A DNA stretch of 64,000 bases from Neobacillus niacini NBRC 15566 (lineage in GTDB: Bacteria; Bacillota; Bacilli; Bacillales; Cytobacillaceae). The position numbers and the translations under genes were made by a program. Under the pieces are notes generated by a model, which was not told the DNA's origin, ran no database searches, and saw only the letters and a program-made list of their open reading frames with translations. Within the stretch, counting starts at the first letter, position 1. Each line of letters begins with the position of its first letter. Below are positions 61,004-64,000 of this stretch, in pieces. The DNA is taken from contig NZ_BCVA01000003.1 in NCBI RefSeq assembly GCF_001591505.1, positions 186,001 through 250,000 of the forward strand, in the 5' to 3' direction.

Positions 61004-61786
61004 ATGGAGAGCAGCATGCTTCAAACCTGCACAAACCTGATACAAAATGCAAAAAACATTGTCGTCCTAACGGGTGCAGGCATTAGTACGGAATCAGGCA
61101 TTAAGGATTTTCGCTCCCAAACAGGGATTTATCAAATGGCACCTGAATATATACTCTCACTTGATAATTTTTATCATGACCCTGCGGGGTTTTATCAGTT
61201 TGCTATTGAAAATCTTTACCACCCAGAAGCACTTCCCAATCAAGGACATGAAATCCTCGCTCAATGGGAAACCAATGGAAAGGTTAGTCATATTATCACG
61301 CAAAATATTGATGGGCTCCATCAAAAAGCGGGTTCTGTAAAGGTGATAGAATTTCATGGCACCATGAAAACCGCTTCTTGTCAAAACTGCGGAAACACCT
61401 ATTCCACCGAAGAAATGATCACCAGACTAAACACGATGGAAGACTTCTATGTTTGTGACCATTGCAGTACGCCTGCTAAAAACGAAAGGTACATCAAACC
61501 CGATGTTGTCCTATTTGGAGATACCGGTGAATGGTTTACGATGGAGGGCTTCAACGAAGTTATTAACATCATCCATCAGGCGGATTGCTTATTAGTATTG
61601 GGAACAAGTTTAAAGGTAACCCCATTCTCGACGTTTCCGCAGTATAGAAGAGAAGGTACCCCTTTGATTATTGTGAATAAAGGCGATTCCCCATATGATA
61701 ATAGTAAGGATTCTTATGTAATTCATGAATCCATAGGAAAAACCTTAATTAAAATTGATCATCATATTAATCCACCGATTTCCTAA
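61004..61786 (+). CDS. Sirtuin NAD-dependent protein deacylase
   Basis: 260 residues of the Sir2 family. NAD-binding GAGISTESGIKDFRS (about 24-38), TQNIDGLHQKAG with the catalytic-site Asn-Asp, catalytic His in EFHGT, and a four-Cys zinc site CQNC...CDHC. VLGTSLKVTPFSTFP completes the fold. Removes acyl groups from protein lysines using NAD. AGGAGTGA precedes the ATG. It lies between a C-S lyase and glycolate oxidase genes with its own terminator. Confidence 0.92.
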   Translation: MESSMLQTCTNLIQNAKNIVVLTGAGISTESGIKDFRSQTGIYQMAPEYILSLDNFYHDPAGFYQFAIENLYHPEALPNQGHEILAQWETNGKVSHIITQNIDGLHQKAGSVKVIEFHGTMKTASCQNCGNTYSTEEMITRLNTMEDFYVCDHCSTPAKNERYIKPDVVLFGDTGEWFTMEGFNEVINIIHQADCLLVLGTSLKVTPFSTFPQYRREGTPLIIVNKGDSPYDNSKDSYVIHESIGKTLIKIDHHINPPIS

Positions 61787-61828
61787 AGGGAGCAGATTTT
61801 GTTTTGGAAATAGCATAAAAAGTGGGCG

Positions 61829-61854
61829 CCCCCAGTGCAATATTGGGGGTTTTT
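61829..61854 (+). terminator. Terminator after the sirtuin gene
   Basis: CCCCCA pairs with TGGGGG around a 9-nt loop, followed by five T. Confidence 0.8.
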
Positions 61855-61939
61855 CAAATTTTCTAAATAGATTGACAATTAACAGAAGGGAAAATAGAAT
61901 TAAAGGGTAGGTTTTTTTATAATAAAGGAGAAACGCTGT

Positions 61940-61966
61940 TTGTTATTACGCAACAAATCGAGGTGA
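61940..61966 (+). other. Short leader reading frame before glcE
   Basis: TTG at 61940 preceded by AAAGGAG encodes eight residues; its TGA lies inside the GAGGTGA Shine-Dalgarno of the following gene. Possible translational coupling; may be chance. Confidence 0.4.
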
Positions 61967-61971
61967 AGCGA

Positions 61972-63288
61972 TTGATTACAAATGAAAGTTTAACTGAATT
62001 TAAAGCAGTTTTTAAAGACAGCCAAATTAGTGACAAAGACGACCAACATCCTCTTGGAAATACTGGCAGAGTAATGGTTTTTCCAAAAACAGAACAAGAA
62101 ATTTCAGCTATTTTAGAGTATGCCAATACCTATAAAAACACTGTCTTCATCATGGGAGGCGGTACAAAAAGAGGATTTGGCGGGCTCCTTGAAAAAGCAG
62201 ACATTCTCTTATCCTTAGCTCAATATACTGGAATCGTTGAGCATAATCCAGGGGATATGACATTGACGGTGAAAGCCGGTACCTCCTTCCAAGAAATTCA
62301 AACTTATTTAGCACCATACAAACAAAAAGTTCCACTCGATCCTTTCATTCCAGAACATGCGACAATGGGGGGAATTGTTTCAGCCAACGACAGCGGTCCC
62401 AAAAGACTAGGATATGGATCAGCCAGAGACAATGTGATCGGCCTCCGGATGGTCTATCCCGACGGAACTCTGATTCGTTCAGGTGGCAAAGTAGTAAAAA
62501 ACGTCGCTGGATATGATATGAATAAATTGTTTATTGGAGCAATGGGAACCCTTGGTGTTGTATCACAAGTGACCGTAAAGCTGCGACCGATTGCGCAATA
62601 TGAATCTATTCTTTTTGTATCTTTCTCTGAAAGAAGTGTTGAAGAAATTCGAGCATTTGCTTCAAAGGTGCTTGATTCAATGATTGAACCCATTAGCCTC
62701 GAGTTACTTAACCCCTCCTTAGCTGGGAAATTGACAAACATTAATCAATACACGATGCTGATTTCGTTTGAAGATGTAAAAAGTTCAGTACAGTATCAAG
62801 AAAATGTTATCAAAAGTATTGTCCCTGAAAAAACCACCCTAAGATCCCTATCACAAAATGAAGCCACTTCCTTCTGGGATGATTTTTACCACCACCAACC
62901 TAACGGCATAGCAAACATAACTACCACACAGGCAGTTCTAAAAATTGGCGTTGTCAACTTGGATGCTATCAAGATTTTACAAGAGGCAGAGCTAATAGCG
63001 GATGCTTGTCATGTTTCCATCGAAGCACATGGAGGTTTAGCCACCGGCATATGTCACCTGACCATTCGTGGTGCAGCCGAGGATATTGTATCTGTGATTC
63101 GACACATAAGAAAAAGTGCGAAGAAGCATGGAGGGTATGCTGTTGTAAAGCACCTGCCATTTTCACTCCGCAAAGAAATGAATGTTTGGGGAGAAAAAAC
63201 GGCGGCACACTTTCTGTATGAAGGGATTAAACAAAAAATTGATACCAACGAAATCTTAAATAAGAATCGTTATGTCGGAGGGATCTAG
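61972..63288 (+). CDS. FAD-binding subunit of glycolate oxidase-like complex (GlcE-like)
   Basis: About 438 residues of the PCMH-type FAD oxidase family. FAD-binding motifs: IMGGGTKRGFGG (about 61-72), PEHATMGGIVSANDSGPKRLGYG (about 122-145, in parts) and VKNVAGYDMNKLF. The C-terminal half is the substrate domain. In GlcDEF complexes this subunit helps oxidise glycolate to glyoxylate. TTG 61972 is preferred for its GAGGTGA site at 5 nt; GTG 61963 is inside that site. Two bases overlap no other gene; glcF starts 1 bp after its stop. Confidence 0.85.
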   Translation: MITNESLTEFKAVFKDSQISDKDDQHPLGNTGRVMVFPKTEQEISAILEYANTYKNTVFIMGGGTKRGFGGLLEKADILLSLAQYTGIVEHNPGDMTLTVKAGTSFQEIQTYLAPYKQKVPLDPFIPEHATMGGIVSANDSGPKRLGYGSARDNVIGLRMVYPDGTLIRSGGKVVKNVAGYDMNKLFIGAMGTLGVVSQVTVKLRPIAQYESILFVSFSERSVEEIRAFASKVLDSMIEPISLELLNPSLAGKLTNINQYTMLISFEDVKSSVQYQENVIKSIVPEKTTLRSLSQNEATSFWDDFYHHQPNGIANITTTQAVLKIGVVNLDAIKILQEAELIADACHVSIEAHGGLATGICHLTIRGAAEDIVSVIRHIRKSAKKHGGYAVVKHLPFSLRKEMNVWGEKTAAHFLYEGIKQKIDTNEILNKNRYVGGI

Positions 63289-63289
63289 C

Positions 63290-64000
63290 ATGAGTGTGAA
63301 GGACATTAATGTAAACCAAGCCACGCCTTGTACATCCTCTCAAGGAAACTATCTATGGCGTGATCCGCCGCAGGAAAAAAAGTGGGCGGATTGTGTTCAT
63401 TGTGGGATGTGCTTGGAATCTTGCCCAACATATGAACAAACAGGAGAAGAACAGCATTCACCCCGAGGCCGTGTCTATCTCATAAAAGCAGTGGCAGAAG
63501 GAAAGTTGAGTGTGGATGAACATTTTGCGAATCCTGTTTTTTCCTGTCTTGATTGTCGTGCCTGTACAACTGCTTGTCCTGTTGATGTCGATGTTGGCGG
63601 GCTGATTGAGGAAGCAAGAGGCCAAATCCGGCAAGCGGTGCCGCTTAAAGGCTGGAAGGGAGCGGTAAACAAGTTCTTTCTTCATGGTGTGTTCCCGCAC
63701 CGTAATCGCTTACGTTCTCTCGGCGGTTTGTTACGGTTTTACCAGCGGAGCGGATTGCAAAAGGCGGTTCGGAAAACAAAACTAATCACTATTATGCCAC
63801 AGCACTTAATCGAACTAGAATCGATTATGCCGGATGTCAAACGCTCACATCGAAAAACTCATATAAAAGCTAAAGGTGAAACCAAGCATGAAGTGGCACT
63901 GTTGACTGGCTGTGTAATGGATGTATTTTTTAGTGATATCAATGATTCCACCATCAATGTTCTCATTCGAAATGGAAATGACGTGACCATCCCGACAAAT
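63290..64000 (+). CDS. Fe-S subunit of glycolate oxidase-like complex (GlcF-like), 3' end cut off
   Basis: 237 residues visible; the gene runs past the window. Two ferredoxin-type [4Fe-4S] motifs: CVHCGMCLESCP (about 35-46) and CLDCRACTTACP (about 87-98). The first CCG-domain begins at LLTGCVMDVFFSD near 203. Transfers electrons from the flavin subunit. GGAGG is 7 nt before the ATG. A GlcD partner is not upstream in this window. Confidence 0.88.
   Translation, partial: MSVKDINVNQATPCTSSQGNYLWRDPPQEKKWADCVHCGMCLESCPTYEQTGEEQHSPRGRVYLIKAVAEGKLSVDEHFANPVFSCLDCRACTTACPVDVDVGGLIEEARGQIRQAVPLKGWKGAVNKFFLHGVFPHRNRLRSLGGLLRFYQRSGLQKAVRKTKLITIMPQHLIELESIMPDVKRSHRKTHIKAKGETKHEVALLTGCVMDVFFSDINDSTINVLIRNGNDVTIPTN

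Overview
The window reads as a chromosomal segment of a low-GC, spore-forming Bacillaceae bacterium (Bacillus/Neobacillus type). The supporting evidence is an alpha/beta-type small acid-soluble spore protein, a YlbC-type CAP protein, a Des-type desaturase, RNase J, YezD, AGGAGG-type ribosome binding sites, frequent GTG/TTG starts, and dense hairpin-plus-T-run terminators. No rRNA, tRNA, CRISPR array, insertion sequence or prophage was seen. The first gene (formate/nitrite transporter) and the last (GlcF-like) are cut by the window edges.

Layout. 1-10.2 kb: FNT transporter, then a surface or spore-coat polysaccharide region with one GT4 and four GT2 glycosyltransferases, a nucleotide-sugar epimerase, a small Hanks-type kinase and a cytosolic-looking M14 peptidase. 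10.4-15.1 kb: housekeeping and accessory genes (hypothetical protein, Nudix, GNAT, NCS2 permease, Rieske oxygenase). 15.2-34.5 kb: a large acyl-CoA catabolic locus. It holds two paralogous TetR regulators, two paralogous acyl-CoA ligases, and a tight 13-gene run: thiolase, acyl-CoA dehydrogenase, SDR, benzoyl-CoA reductase/2-hydroxyacyl-CoA dehydratase subunits C and B, one ATP-dependent activase, three crotonase-fold enzymes, a second SDR, a GalT-like protein, an AMACR-like CoA transferase/racemase and a 3-hydroxyacyl-CoA dehydrogenase. A hotdog thioesterase follows. 34.6-36.3 kb: an acetolactate-synthase-like gene broken by a one-base frameshift. 36.5-47.8 kb: miscellaneous genes (lipoprotein, DinB, MltG-like, DUF4145-like, MATE-like, PP-loop, aldo/keto reductase, HtrA-like, PanE-like, FAD monooxygenase). 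48-49.6 kb: the desaturase des followed by a DesR-like regulator whose DNA-binding domain is eroded, with no DesK. 49.7-54.4 kb: SET-domain protein, DDAH-like amidinohydrolase, SASP, YlbC, RNase J. 54.7-60.7 kb: a sulfur-assimilation block (Rrf2 regulator, YezD, sulfate ABC transporter, PatB-like C-S lyase). 61-64 kb: sirtuin, then glycolate-oxidase-like GlcE and GlcF.

How the genes work together. The most unusual part is the 20.8-33.9 kb operon. It combines a radical-type ATP-driven reductase/dehydratase, normally found in strict or denitrifying anaerobes, with a full beta-oxidation set. It also carries enzymes typical of alpha-methyl-branched acyl-CoA oxidation (AMACR-like, SCP-x thiolase, HSD10-like SDR). 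Two ligases would activate the acid and two TetR paralogs with a shared operator-like palindrome probably sense an acyl-CoA. The substrate cannot be read from sequence; an aromatic or alicyclic carboxylate, or a branched 2-hydroxy acid, are the main candidates. The sulfur block is coherent: sulfate uptake under an Fe-S-type Rrf2 regulator, with a leader hairpin before the binding-protein gene.
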